Assembly: GCF_017875645.1 (NCBI RefSeq)
Contig: NZ_JAGGMR010000001.1
Span: 2,480,001-2,544,000 of the forward strand
Length of the DNA stretch: 64,000 nucleotides
Origin: Nocardia goodfellowii
GTDB taxonomy: Bacteria; Actinomycetota; Actinomycetes; Mycobacteriales; Mycobacteriaceae
Direction of reading: 5' to 3'
The position numbers and the translations under genes were made by a program. How positions within the stretch are numbered: position 1 is the stretch's first letter; each line of letters starts with the position of its first letter. Positions 45,332 to 55,521 of this stretch are shown piece after piece. The notes under the pieces are model-generated. The model was not told the origin of the DNA. It searched no databases and was given only the letters and a program-made list of their open reading frames with translations.

Positions 45332-48300
45332 AGTCCGTTCGGAGTCGAGAGGGCATCGAACAGTGCGGTCAGCCGCGCGATGATCCGCTGTATGTAGTTG
45401 TCTTCGAGGAGATCCCGGTGCCAGTTCAGGGCTACGCGCAGTTCTGCCCGTGGCCAGACGGTCACGGTCAGCGGGAACAAGGTGATCTCACGCGACTCCA
45501 GCTCGGTCAGAGTCAGGTCACCGAGGGTGATCGGCATCGTCGTCCCGTCCACCGGGTAGGACTCGAAAACCAGCAGGGTGTCGAAATATTCGCGCACCGG
45601 GATTCGGACGGCGGCCTCGATTTCGGCGAGTCCCAGGTACTGGTGGTCCACCACGGCCGATTGGGCGGCTTGTACCGCGCGCAGTCGCGCGCCGAAATCA
45701 TCGTCGGTCGCCAAGCGAACTCGGACCGGGACGGTGTTGATGAACGATCCGACCATCGATGCGATGCCAGGGATCGCGGGTGGGCGGCCGGAAACCACCG
45801 TGCCGAACAAAATGTCGTCCCGGCCGGTGACCTCGCCGAGCACCTGAGCCCAGACGTATTGGCAGACGGTGTTGAGGGTGACACCGGCCGCCGCCGCCGA
45901 GCGCGACAATCCGAGGGTCTGTGCTGTCGTCAGCGTCAGCACGTGTTCGGCGGCCGAGCGCGCGGGCTCGCTCGGTGTAGCGCCGGACGGGGCGACCAGT
46001 GTGGGCCCGTCGATGTCGCGCAGGGTCGCGTGCCAGGCGGCCGCGGCGGAGTCGCGTTCCTGGGCCTCGCGCCAGCGCAGGAAGACGCCGAAGCCGTCAT
46101 CGAGGTCGATTTCGCCCGGCATGCCGAGGGTGTAGACCGTCAGCAGTTCGCGCAGCAGGATGGGCGCGGACCAACCGTCCAGCAGCAGACGGTGATTGGT
46201 GATCGACAGCGTCCAGCGCTCGTCGCCGGTCCGCACCAGCAGGAACCGGATCAGTGGTGGGGCGGTGAGGTCGAAGGGCCGCAGTCGCTCCGCCGCGAGC
46301 AGATCCGCTAGTCCGCCCGGGTCGGAGCGCAGGTCGATGTTCCGGACGTCGACGCGGGCTGCCCGGGTGATGAGCTGATACCAGCGGCTGTCCGCACGGT
46401 CGCGCCGGAAGGCGGCGCGCAGGGTGGCGTGCCGGTCGACGAGGTGCTGCGCGGCGGCGCGCAGCCGGTCCTGATCCGGTGTGCCGAGGCAGGTGAGGAT
46501 GACCTGCAAGGTGTGCACGTCGACCGCGTCCGGGTCCCGGGGTGCGAGGGTCGCGAACTTCTCCTGGATCGGAGTGAGCGACCAGATGTCGTGCAGGCCG
46601 GGATAGCGGCGCTCGAAGGTGTCGATATCCGATTGCGCCACGGGGACAGCGAAATCCGACGGTGTGGCGCCTCCGGCGGCGGGATCGTCGGCATGCCGGG
46701 CGAGCGCCGCGAGGCTCTCGGTCCACAGCTCGGCCAGTTCACGCACGTGGGCGTCCGCGAGCAACGTCCGCGGGTACGCGAAACCCGTGGCCAACTCGCC
46801 GTCGGTCACCATGGCGTCGACGGAGATCGCCGCGGTAGCGGGCAGCCCCGAATCGTGCGGCGGCTCCACCGATGCGGTGGCGAAATCCGCGGCGGGCAGC
46901 CACGGGCCACCCGCGACGGGTGCGGTGGAGACCGTGCCCAGATAGGTGAAGGCCAGTTGCGTGGGCTCGGCGGGCATGCGCGCGGCGGTGCCGGCATTGA
47001 GATACCGCAGCAGGCCGTATCCTATGCCCGAGCCGGGGACCGAAAGCACTTGCTCTTTCACGGTTTTCACGGCCGTCGCGAGGGCCGGTCCACCGGCGCG
47101 GGCCGCGTCGACATCGATACCGGTGAGGTCGAGACGGCACGGGAACGCCGCTGTGAACCAGCCGAGCGTGTGTGAGAGATCAGCGCCGGGCACGAGATCG
47201 GGGTCCCTGCCGTGCCCTTCCAGCCGGATCGAGGTCGGCGCTTCGCTCAGGTCGCGACGGCGTCGCCAAGCCGCCACCGCCATCGCCAAGGCGGTGAGTA
47301 GCACGGTGTTGGCGTCGGTTCGGTAGCGCGACGGCAGCGTTGTCAGCAGCGCGGTGGTCGCGGATTGGTCCAATCGCACCGTGATCCGGCGCACCGTGGC
47401 CGCGGTATCGACGTGCGGGTCCAGCGGCCGATCGGTGCACAGTGCCTCCGGTTCGGCGAACTGCTGCCACCGGTCGACCTCGGCGACCCGCTCCGGACGG
47501 TGGGCTTCCGCGCGCAGACTGTGCGCCCAACGGCGCATCGAGGTGCCGCCGCCGGGTAGCTGCGGTAGCTCGCCCGCGCTTACCTGCGCCCACGCGGCCA
47601 GGAAGTCCGGGATCAGGATGCGCCAGGAGACGCCATCGATGGCGATGTGATGCACCACCACGATCAACCGTCCGCCACTGGCACCGCGGTCGACCCAAAC
47701 GCACTGCAGCACAATCCCATTCGTCGGGTCGAGGCGCGCCAGAGCGGCCTCGGTCGCCGTTCGGAACGCCGCGGCTTCGCCGGTCGCCGCCACTTCGGTG
47801 CGAGTGAGGATCGAGTTCAGGTCGACGGCGTCGGCCGGGTCGGCGAACATGCGCCAGCGACCGCTGGCGTCGCGGTAGAGGCGGGCGCGCAGCATGTCGT
47901 GGCGGGCGATGACCGAGCCGAGCACCGTGCGCAACTGCGTCTCGGTGATGCCGGGCGGGAGTTCGAGCACCAGGTGCTGGGCGTAGCGGTCGAAATCCGC
48001 GGCACCGGACTCGGCGAGGTCGAGGAGAGCGCACACCGCGGGAGTGGGCGGCAATTCGCCGACGCCACCGCCCGGCAGTTCGGTCAGCGTGTCGGGTGTT
48101 TGCTCGACGGTGGTGGCGATCGCGGCCAGTGCGGCCACGGTGCGCTCCTCGAAGACCTGCTGAGCGGTGAAGCGGAGGCCGCGCGACTTCGCCCGGGAGA
48201 CAAGCAGAATCGACATCACGCTGTCGCCGCCGAGCGCGAAGAAGGATTCGTCTACGCCGATGCGTTCGCGGCCGAGGACCTGGGCGAACACCTCGGCGAG

Positions 48301-50280
48301 GGTTTGCTCGACCGCGTTGCGTGGTGCGCGGAAGGGTTCCGGACGCGCGGCCGGTGCGGGCAGTGCGGCGCGGTCGAGCTTGCCCGCGGCATTGCGCGGG
48401 AAACTGTCGAGCACCAGGATCTCGTCCGGCACCATCGCCGTTGGAAGCGATCGCGAAAGCCGTTCGCGCAGAGCGTCTTCGAGACAGACAGCGCCGCTGA
48501 CCGGAATGACGTAGCCGACGAGCCTGCCCTCGGGCCGCAGGACCGCGGCGGCCTGGGCGACCGGCGCGCAGGCCCCCAGGGCGGCCTCGATCTCGCCGAG
48601 TTCGATGCGGACACCGTGCCGTTTGACCTGGAGGTCGGCGCGACCCTGATAGTCGAGCAGACCGGTTTCGCAGTTCCAGCGCACGATATCGCCGGTGCGG
48701 TACAGCCGTCCGCCGGGTGCGAAGGGGTCGGCCACGAACTGGGCGGCAGTGCGCGCGGGATCGCCGAAGTAGCAGCGCGCCAGTTGGACTCCGGAGAGAT
48801 AGAGCTCTCCGAAGGTGTTGCCGGGGACGGGCCGGAGGCAGGAATCCAGCACGTGCGCACCGGTGTTCCAGCCCGGCGCGCCGATCGGTATCGACTCGGA
48901 ATCGGCTGTGCTCACTGCATATCCGGTCACCGCGCCCGTCGCTTCGGTGGGCCCGTACAGATTGTGCAGCCGTGCCGGAGTGGCGGCGGCGAACCGGCGA
49001 GCCAAGGCTGGCGTGAGGGTTTCACCGATCAGCAGTACCCGGCGCACACAGGCGGGAAAGTGCGGGGCCACAGTGAGCTGGCTGGTCAGCGTGGACGGGA
49101 CGAATTGCACGGTGGTGACGGAGTGCGTGGCCAGCAGCCGGGACACTTCGGCCGGATCGTTGTCGGCGGCGGGCGGCGCGATGGCCAGGCACGCGCCGGT
49201 ATGCGAGGGCCACAACAGTTCCCAGATCGCGACGTCGAAGGTGACCGGTGTCTTCTGCAACACGGTGTCGGTCTCGTCGAGACCGAGCAGCGCGGTCATC
49301 CAGTGCAGGTGATTCACCACGGCGGCATGGGAGACCGCCACGCCCTTGGGCATCCCGGTCGAGCCGGAGGTGAACATGAGATAGGCGAGATGCTCCGGCC
49401 GTGGCGGCACTGTGCTGTCGGCGGTCGGGGTGTACTCGAGATCCTCGATACAGTGGACGGAGACCATCGCCGAGTCGAATCCCGCACTGCGCGTGGTCAA
49501 TACCAGAAGTGGATCGGCCACGCCGAGGATGCGGTCATGACGTTCGGCCGGGTGCGTGGGGTCCAGCGGCAGGAAGGCGCCACCGGCCCGGAGTATCGCG
49601 TACACCGCGACGATGGCCTCGATCGAGCGCGGCATGGCGACACCGATCACGATGTCCGGGCCTACGCCTCGGTCGATCAGCCAGTGGGCGAGACGACGCA
49701 CACGAGTATCGAGCTCGCGGTAGGTGACCGTCTCGGTAGCGAAGACCAACGCGATGGCGTCCGGCGTTCGCCGCACGGCCCGCTCGAAACCGCTCAACGT
49801 GGTTTCGGCCGGGACCAGGTGACGCGTATTTCCGGCCCGGCGGCTCAGTTCACCGCGCTCGATATTCGAGGCCAGGTCGAAGCGTCCGATCGGCACATCC
49901 GGTGCGGCGACCAGATCGGTGAAAAAGCGGGCGAAGGTGGCGCGTTCGGCCTCGGGCAGTTCGATCTGCCATTCGTCGGCGTGCTGCGTCGCCGTCGGTA
50001 TACCGGGCTGCGCGGTGGTGGAGCCGGGCTGCCGCAGTCGCGCGCCGGCCTGGGCGGTGATGCTACGGAAGTCGAGGTAGGGCGTCACCTCGAGCTGGAC
50101 CGCCGTCACACTCGCACCGACCCGGTGTCCCACGGTCACTTCCACCGCATCCGACCGCCGATGGGCATATGCCGCCAGACCGGCCAGCAGCACCGCGGCC
50201 GCGCCCCCGCCGCTGCGCCGGGCCAGCCGTCCCAGTCCGGCGGGCTGCTCGAGCACCGCGCCCGCCTCACGGGTACTCAT
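45328..50280 (-). CDS. NRPS (partial C)-A-PCP-E with an inactive-looking C domain
   Basis: 1650-residue NRPS adding a residue and converting it to the D-form. Residues 1-150 are the remnant of a C domain lacking its HHxxxDG half; A domain 160-640 (FTSGSTGMPKG, NLYGPTEA, YRTGDIV, AAGKLDR); PCP near 655-725 with FFALGGDS; epimerisation domain 740-1190 with HHIAIDG at 877-883 and EGHGRD at 1021. A C domain follows (1225-1645), but its motif is HRLLLDG (1363-1369): the catalytic second His is Arg (codon CGT). The downstream NRPS supplies an intact C domain, so this one is probably dispensable. Specificity residues read by eye are D-V-W-Q-L-I-L-G-A. ATG overlaps the dehydrogenase stop by 14 bases. 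Confidence 0.9.
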   Translation of the reverse strand: MSTREAGAVLEQPAGLGRLARRSGGGAAAVLLAGLAAYAHRRSDAVEVTVGHRVGASVTAVQLEVTPYLDFRSITAQAGARLRQPGSTTAQPGIPTATQHADEWQIELPEAERATFARFFTDLVAAPDVPIGRFDLASNIERGELSRRAGNTRHLVPAETTLSGFERAVRRTPDAIALVFATETVTYRELDTRVRRLAHWLIDRGVGPDIVIGVAMPRSIEAIVAVYAILRAGGAFLPLDPTHPAERHDRILGVADPLLVLTTRSAGFDSAMVSVHCIEDLEYTPTADSTVPPRPEHLAYLMFTSGSTGMPKGVAVSHAAVVNHLHWMTALLGLDETDTVLQKTPVTFDVAIWELLWPSHTGACLAIAPPAADNDPAEVSRLLATHSVTTVQFVPSTLTSQLTVAPHFPACVRRVLLIGETLTPALARRFAAATPARLHNLYGPTEATGAVTGYAVSTADSESIPIGAPGWNTGAHVLDSCLRPVPGNTFGELYLSGVQLARCYFGDPARTAAQFVADPFAPGGRLYRTGDIVRWNCETGLLDYQGRADLQVKRHGVRIELGEIEAALGACAPVAQAAAVLRPEGRLVGYVIPVSGAVCLEDALRERLSRSLPTAMVPDEILVLDSFPRNAAGKLDRAALPAPAARPEPFRAPRNAVEQTLAEVFAQVLGRERIGVDESFFALGGDSVMSILLVSRAKSRGLRFTAQQVFEERTVAALAAIATTVEQTPDTLTELPGGGVGELPPTPAVCALLDLAESGAADFDRYAQHLVLELPPGITETQLRTVLGSVIARHDMLRARLYRDASGRWRMFADPADAVDLNSILTRTEVAATGEAAAFRTATEAALARLDPTNGIVLQCVWVDRGASGGRLIVVVHHIAIDGVSWRILIPDFLAAWAQVSAGELPQLPGGGTSMRRWAHSLRAEAHRPERVAEVDRWQQFAEPEALCTDRPLDPHVDTAATVRRITVRLDQSATTALLTTLPSRYRTDANTVLLTALAMAVAAWRRRRDLSEAPTSIRLEGHGRDPDLVPGADLSHTLGWFTAAFPCRLDLTGIDVDAARAGGPALATAVKTVKEQVLSVPGSGIGYGLLRYLNAGTAARMPAEPTQLAFTYLGTVSTAPVAGGPWLPAADFATASVEPPHDSGLPATAAISVDAMVTDGELATGFAYPRTLLADAHVRELAELWTESLAALARHADDPAAGGATPSDFAVPVAQSDIDTFERRYPGLHDIWSLTPIQEKFATLAPRDPDAVDVHTLQVILTCLGTPDQDRLRAAAQHLVDRHATLRAAFRRDRADSRWYQLITRAARVDVRNIDLRSDPGGLADLLAAERLRPFDLTAPPLIRFLLVRTGDERWTLSITNHRLLLDGWSAPILLRELLTVYTLGMPGEIDLDDGFGVFLRWREAQERDSAAAAWHATLRDIDGPTLVAPSGATPSEPARSAAEHVLTLTTAQTLGLSRSAAAAGVTLNTVCQYVWAQVLGEVTGRDDILFGTVVSGRPPAIPGIASMVGSFINTVPVRVRLATDDDFGARLRAVQAAQSAVVDHQYLGLAEIEAAVRIPVREYFDTLLVFESYPVDGTTMPITLGDLTLTELESREITLFPLTVTVWPRAELRVALNWHRDLLEDNYIQRIIARLTALFDALSTPNGL

Positions 50281-51121
50281 GAAAACCCTTGCCCGTCTTG
50301 CGGCCCAGATGCCCGGCCGCCACCAGTTGTGCCAATGCCTCCGGTATCCGGTAACGCCCGTCGCCGGTGGTCTCCCGCAGCACGACGAGGGTGTCGGCCA
50401 CGTTGTCCAGGCCGATCAGGTCAGCCGTGCGCAGCGGGCCCATCCGGTGGCCGAGGCACCCTTCGAACAGGTCGTCGATGGTGGCGGCGTCGGTGCCGGT
50501 CTCGGTGATCGTGGCTGCCTCGGCGATGCTCAGCATCAGGACCCGGTTGATCACGAAGCCGGGTCCGTCGCCGACGACGATGCCCTTCTTGCCCAGTGCG
50601 TCGAGCAGGCCCAGGGTGCGGTTCAGCGTTCCGGGGGAGGTGCGGGCGGTGGTGATGACCTCGACGGTCTCGGTCAACGGCGCCGGATTCATGAAATGCA
50701 GGCCGAGGATCTGATCCGGCCGGCCGGTCTCGGCGGCCAGCTCGGCGATGGGGATCGCGGAGGTCCCCGAAGCGAAGATCGCCGACGGGGAACAGTGCCG
50801 ATCCAGGTCGGCGAAGAGGTGGCGTTTGAGATCGATGCGCTCGGTGACGGATTCGATGACGAAGGTCGCGTCGCGGAGGTGTTCGAGGCGGTCGGTCCAG
50901 CGGATGCGCGCGGTGATGTCCGCGATATCGGCGGCTTTCACCCCGCGGCCGAGTAGCACGCTCAGGCGCAGCGCGGACTTCAGCGCACCGCGGGCGCGTT
51001 CGGCGGCCACGGTGTCGATTTCGACGACGGTCACCGGCATCCCGGCCTGGGCGAGGCATTGCGCGATGCCCGCGCCCATGACGCCCGCGCCGACGACGCC
51101 GACTCGTTGTTCGCGGGTCAT
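50267..51121 (-). CDS. 3-hydroxyacyl-CoA dehydrogenase-like enzyme, FkbK/ZmaG-pathway type
   Basis: 284-residue NAD-dependent dehydrogenase of the 3-hydroxybutyryl-CoA type: Rossmann loop VGVVGAGVMGAGIAQCLAQAG, catalytic region GLHFMNPAPLTETVEV, and C-terminal helical domain ending KTGKGFHEYP. In methoxymalonyl- and hydroxymalonyl-ACP pathways such an enzyme oxidises the primary alcohol of glyceryl-ACP. Placement inside the NRPS/PKS operon, overlapping both neighbours (4 and 14 bases), supports that use rather than beta-oxidation. Confidence 0.88.
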   Translation of the reverse strand: MTREQRVGVVGAGVMGAGIAQCLAQAGMPVTVVEIDTVAAERARGALKSALRLSVLLGRGVKAADIADITARIRWTDRLEHLRDATFVIESVTERIDLKRHLFADLDRHCSPSAIFASGTSAIPIAELAAETGRPDQILGLHFMNPAPLTETVEVITTARTSPGTLNRTLGLLDALGKKGIVVGDGPGFVINRVLMLSIAEAATITETGTDAATIDDLFEGCLGHRMGPLRTADLIGLDNVADTLVVLRETTGDGRYRIPEALAQLVAAGHLGRKTGKGFHEYP

Positions 51122-54100
51122 GGGTGCACCCCCGTGCGATCGGCGGACATGGGGTCGGCGCTCGCGGTGTCGAACACCGGCTCATCCGGACGAGACAGCG
51201 CGGCGGTCAACAGGCGCGACAGGTCGTCGAGCAGGTCTTCGGCGGAGGCGCTGTCGAAAAGTTCGGTCGCGTAATGCAGATGCAGCGCAGGGGGTTCCGG
51301 CGTCCAGGAGAGCTCGAGCTCGGCGATGGGTGTGCTCGGCGGCGCTTCCGAAATCGCGCCGTGGTAGCGCACGGGGGAGGACGCGGATTCGACGACGGTG
51401 CGGCCGCGGTCGCGCACTGTGCGCCACGTTGCCTCCGCTGGGACCTCGGCGATGGCGTAGCGCTGCTGTCCGGCAGGCGAATCCGGTAGCCGGATCGGTA
51501 CCCGGTTCCGGCCTGAATACCAGGCGAGCAGGACGGTGTAGGCGTCGAACAGTGCGGCGTCGAATTCCGTCAGATGCCGCGCGACATCGAATCCGATCGG
51601 GTGCGTGCGGAGTTCGTGGTGGAATTCGAGTCCGGCCGCACGCGGGCGATCGGTGGGAATCAACAGGGCGGGTTCGCCGGGGGCGACGCCCGCGATCAGC
51701 GCGTCGACGGTCGGGGGCGTCGGCGCGACCATGGCCGTGAGGATCTCCAGGAATTCCTCGGCGAACGCGGCGACAGTCTGCCGAGTGAACAGTTCGGTGC
51801 TGAACTCCAGGCAGGCACTGATATCGCGCGGAACATCGTCGGTGTATTCGAACGTCACCAGCGTGAGATCGAACTTCGCTGTGCCGGTGGGTAACCCGCC
51901 GAACTCGTTGCCCGCCGAATGCTCCAGGTCGAACAGTTCCGCGGCCGCCTCGTCGACACGCTCGGCGCGCGGGGTGACCTGATGGATGTAGAGCACGTCG
52001 AACAGCGGGGTGCGGGACAGGTCGCGGTGTTCGACCAAGGCGTGCACGACCCGGTCGAACGGGATCTCCTGGTGCTCCAAGGCGCCGAAGACCTTCGTCC
52101 GCACCCGGGACAGCAATTCGGATAGCGTCCGGTCCGCGCCGAAGTCGGTGCGCAACGCCACAGTGCTGTTGAAATAGCCGATGAGGCTTTGGAATTCACG
52201 TCGGCCGCGGCCGGTGGTGGGCGTGCCGACGACGATATCGCGCTGGCCGCTGCGCCGTGCCAGCGTCAGATAGAACGCGCTCAGCAGGACGACGAACAGC
52301 GACACGGATTCGCCTCGCGCCAGTCCGCGCGCTTCGGTGATCAGATCGGCCGGGATGGTGAACGGATGCAGGTCGCCCACATAGGTTTTGCGCGGCGGAC
52401 GCGGAAAGTCGGTGGGCAGGGCCAGCAGCGGCGCACCGGCCAGCTCGCCGCGCCAGTAGTCGAGTTCGTGGTCCAGCGCCGAACTGCGCAGCAGTGCGCG
52501 ATGCCAGGCGGCGTAGTCGCGATACCGGATGGGCAACGGCTCGAGGCGGTGCGGCCGACCCTCCCGCCGGGCCGCATACAGCTCCGGCAACTCGCGCGCC
52601 AGAATCACGGGGGTCGCGCCGTCGGTGACCGCGTGATGGCAAACCAACTGCAGGACATGGGCTTCCGGTGCCAGCGTCACGACCAGCACGCGGAGCAGGG
52701 GGTCCGCGCCCAGATCGAACGGCGCCTGCGCGGCCTGCTGCACCAGCGCACGCGCGGCGGCCGTGGGGTCGGCTTCCGCCGAGACGTCGACCACCCGGAA
52801 ATAGCCCTCGAGCCGATCGCGGATGCGCAGCACCGGCCGGCCGTCGACTTCGGCGAGGTTGTAGCGCAGCGGTTCGTGGCGTTCGATCAGGTCATCGAAG
52901 GTGCCGCGCAGCGCGGTGAGATCGAGGGGGCCGCGCAGCAGCTGCACAACGGGGTAGTTGTACAGGGTGGTGTCCGGGTCGAACTGGTGGTGGAACCACA
53001 TCCGCTCCTGACCGGAGGACATGACCGGTTCATCGTGCGCCACGACCGCCGGAATAGGCTCGCGCTGTGGAGGTTTCACCCCCGACGCGGTGAGTAGTTC
53101 CGCGAAATCCGCCAGGCGCGGACGTTCGTAGATGTCGAGGAGTTTGGGACGGAACCCGAAGGATTCCTCGATCCGGTCCACCAGTTGCACGGCGATCAGC
53201 GAATTGCCGCCCAGGGCGAAGTAGTTCGCGTCCTCGTCCATGTCCGAGTCGGTGCCGAGCAGGTCGGCGAGTGTTCCGCGCAGCCATAGCGCCGGATCGG
53301 CGATATCGCGGCGGGGAGTGCTCGCGACGGGCAACGCGCCGAGATGTGCGTTCGGCAGGTCGACCCAGCACCGTTCTTCCCGCATCGGGTGGCCGGGCAG
53401 CCGCACCCGGTTCGCTTCCGCAGGCGCGAGGGCGTGCCAGTCCACTTCCAGGCCGTGTTCGTACAGTCGGCCGATGGTCGTGACCGCCGCGTCGGAACCA
53501 TCGGTCGCCGTGACTATCTCGGCTTCCGGTACCGATTCGGCGATGAGTGCGCCGAGGAGTCCGCCGGGACTCGGTTCGACGAACACCACCGGCCCATCCG
53601 CGAGCAGGGCACGCACGGCGGCCAGTAGTCGGTCGGTGTCGACAGTGGGTGCGGCCGCGGCAAGTTCACTCGCGTCGACCGCAGCACGGGAACCCAGTAG
53701 ATAGCGCGAGACGTAGCGGGAGGAGCCGGCGCTGAGCAGCGCGGCGAATTCGATGCCGCACTCGCGTAGTCGCTCGTGCACCGCGATCTGCCTGGACAGG
53801 ACGTGCGCGGTCTGGCCGGTCGCTGGAAGTTGTTCGGGCAGTGCGCGGTCCGGCGATGCGCCGGCCGGGACGGCGTCCGGTGACAGCAGCAGCACCACAC
53901 GGGGCTTGCTCTGCTCCGGGCGCGCGGTGACCGCTGCCTCCGCCAACAACTCGGCGAGTTCGGTGGTGCTCGAGGCGGCTACGGCAACCCGGTAGTCGTA
54001 GTGGGTCCGGCCGAGCAGGAGGGTCGCGGCGACCTCGTCGAGGGAGGCGGGGGTTTCGCGCAGGGTCGCCGACAGCTGGAGACAGAGTTCGGTGAGTGCT

Positions 54101-55431
54101 TGCGGGCTGCGCGCGGAGACGCCGATCAACCGCGCCCGCCCGGACGAGCGTCCGGGCATCGCCGGAGGAGCTTGCGCCACCACGCAATGGGCGACACTGC
54201 CGCCCAAACTGAACGAGCTGACACCGGCCACCCGCGGTGCGTCCGCCGACCACGGACGCGCCGCGGTGAGCACCTCGAGGCCCGCGCCGTCGAGATCGAA
54301 CCCGCCCGTGGCGCGCGTGAAATGCAGCGACGGATACAACTCACCCTCGGACACGCTCAGTACCGCCTTGACCAATCCGGCGGTCGCCGAAGCATGATCG
54401 AGATGGCCGATATTCGTCTTCACCGAACCGATCGGCAGCACCCGCCCGGACCTGCCGAACACCGCGCTGATGCCTTCCAGCTCCACCGCGTCACCCAAGC
54501 GGGTTCCCGAGCCGTGCGTCTCCAGGTAGCCCGCCATGCGGGGATCCAGATCGGCTTTGGCCCAAGCCTTTTCGATCACCGCGGCCTGTCCGGTGGCGCT
54601 GGGCGTACTGATCGTCGCGGCCGCCGCCCCGTTGTGCCTGGTGGCGCTGCCGCGGATCACCGCGTAGATCGGTGCTCGATCGGCCTGCGCCCGCTCGACG
54701 GTGGTCAACAGCAGCACCGCCCCGCCCTCACCGTTCACCGTGCCGTCGGCTTCGGCGTCGAACGCGCGGCACACCCCGCTGGGTGACATGATCTCGCTGA
54801 ATCCGCCACCGCCCCACGACGGTGTCCCGTGCACTCGCACCGCCACACCCCCGGCGAGGGCGTAATCCGCGTCGCCGCAAGCCAATTCACTACATGCCTG
54901 GTGCACGGCGACCAGCGCGCTGTTGCAGCCGCTGTCCACACCGAAACATGCCCCGGTCAGCCCGAACCGGTGCGCGATCCGCGCCGGCCCGGCGAACGCG
55001 GCATTCCCGAGCAGACTCAACGGTCCGGGATCCACCGCCACCGAGTGATAGCTCGACTGCGCCGCACTCAAAGCCACCGCCGTGACCGCGCGGGCCAGCC
55101 ACGCCGTCGTATACCCGGCATCCTCGATCGCCCGATGCGCCAGCACCAGCGCCAGCCGCTGCTGCGGATCCAGCACCGCGGCCTCCCGCCGCGACAACTC
55201 GAAGAACCGATAGTCGAACTGCTCGATATCGTTGAGGTGCCCCATCGGCAAATACGTCACCGATGGATCCAGTCCGGTCGCCGCGATCCGGCCGGGCGGC
55301 ATCGGCCCTACCGAATCGCGTCCGGCCGCGAGGTTGCGCCGGAACTCGGCCAGGTCGGCCGCATGTGGGAATCGTGCCCCGATGCCGACGACGGCGATAT
55401 CGGCCGGACGGGCGGTATGACGGTCAGACAA
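51118..55431 (-). CDS. Hybrid PKS: KS - degenerate AT - ACP - condensation domain
   Basis: 1437-residue multidomain enzyme. KS spans about 10-420 with C169 in VDSGCNSALVA (usual DTACSSS) and the two His in LETHGSGT (H305) and KTNIGHLDHA (H343). Residues 505-690 look like the tail of an acyltransferase (VFVEPSPGGLL, RVRLPGHPMREERCWV) but no GHSxG active-site serine is present, so it cannot load its own extender. ACP is near 715-785 with LGGNSL (S744). A condensation domain follows (800-1230) with intact HHAVTDG (932-938), which would pass the chain to the next NRPS. TTG start with AGGAG six bases upstream. Confidence 0.9.
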   Translation of the reverse strand: MSDRHTARPADIAVVGIGARFPHAADLAEFRRNLAAGRDSVGPMPPGRIAATGLDPSVTYLPMGHLNDIEQFDYRFFELSRREAAVLDPQQRLALVLAHRAIEDAGYTTAWLARAVTAVALSAAQSSYHSVAVDPGPLSLLGNAAFAGPARIAHRFGLTGACFGVDSGCNSALVAVHQACSELACGDADYALAGGVAVRVHGTPSWGGGGFSEIMSPSGVCRAFDAEADGTVNGEGGAVLLLTTVERAQADRAPIYAVIRGSATRHNGAAAATISTPSATGQAAVIEKAWAKADLDPRMAGYLETHGSGTRLGDAVELEGISAVFGRSGRVLPIGSVKTNIGHLDHASATAGLVKAVLSVSEGELYPSLHFTRATGGFDLDGAGLEVLTAARPWSADAPRVAGVSSFSLGGSVAHCVVAQAPPAMPGRSSGRARLIGVSARSPQALTELCLQLSATLRETPASLDEVAATLLLGRTHYDYRVAVAASSTTELAELLAEAAVTARPEQSKPRVVLLLSPDAVPAGASPDRALPEQLPATGQTAHVLSRQIAVHERLRECGIEFAALLSAGSSRYVSRYLLGSRAAVDASELAAAAPTVDTDRLLAAVRALLADGPVVFVEPSPGGLLGALIAESVPEAEIVTATDGSDAAVTTIGRLYEHGLEVDWHALAPAEANRVRLPGHPMREERCWVDLPNAHLGALPVASTPRRDIADPALWLRGTLADLLGTDSDMDEDANYFALGGNSLIAVQLVDRIEESFGFRPKLLDIYERPRLADFAELLTASGVKPPQREPIPAVVAHDEPVMSSGQERMWFHHQFDPDTTLYNYPVVQLLRGPLDLTALRGTFDDLIERHEPLRYNLAEVDGRPVLRIRDRLEGYFRVVDVSAEADPTAAARALVQQAAQAPFDLGADPLLRVLVVTLAPEAHVLQLVCHHAVTDGATPVILARELPELYAARREGRPHRLEPLPIRYRDYAAWHRALLRSSALDHELDYWRGELAGAPLLALPTDFPRPPRKTYVGDLHPFTIPADLITEARGLARGESVSLFVVLLSAFYLTLARRSGQRDIVVGTPTTGRGRREFQSLIGYFNSTVALRTDFGADRTLSELLSRVRTKVFGALEHQEIPFDRVVHALVEHRDLSRTPLFDVLYIHQVTPRAERVDEAAAELFDLEHSAGNEFGGLPTGTAKFDLTLVTFEYTDDVPRDISACLEFSTELFTRQTVAAFAEEFLEILTAMVAPTPPTVDALIAGVAPGEPALLIPTDRPRAAGLEFHHELRTHPIGFDVARHLTEFDAALFDAYTVLLAWYSGRNRVPIRLPDSPAGQQRYAIAEVPAEATWRTVRDRGRTVVESASSPVRYHGAISEAPPSTPIAELELSWTPEPPALHLHYATELFDSASAEDLLDDLSRLLTAALSRPDEPVFDTASADPMSADRTGVHP

Positions 55432-55521
55432 GCCTTGCTCCTGCGTACTGATAGCTCGAAGGCGAGTGGTGGTCGGCCGCTGAGGTCGACATCCTGCGGG
55501 TCGAGACGGTTGATACCGCGC

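Noticed and set aside
47647..50508. 953-codon plus-strand frame opposite the NRPS
   Set aside because: A long antisense shadow, common in GC-rich genomes; the minus strand carries all NRPS motifs.
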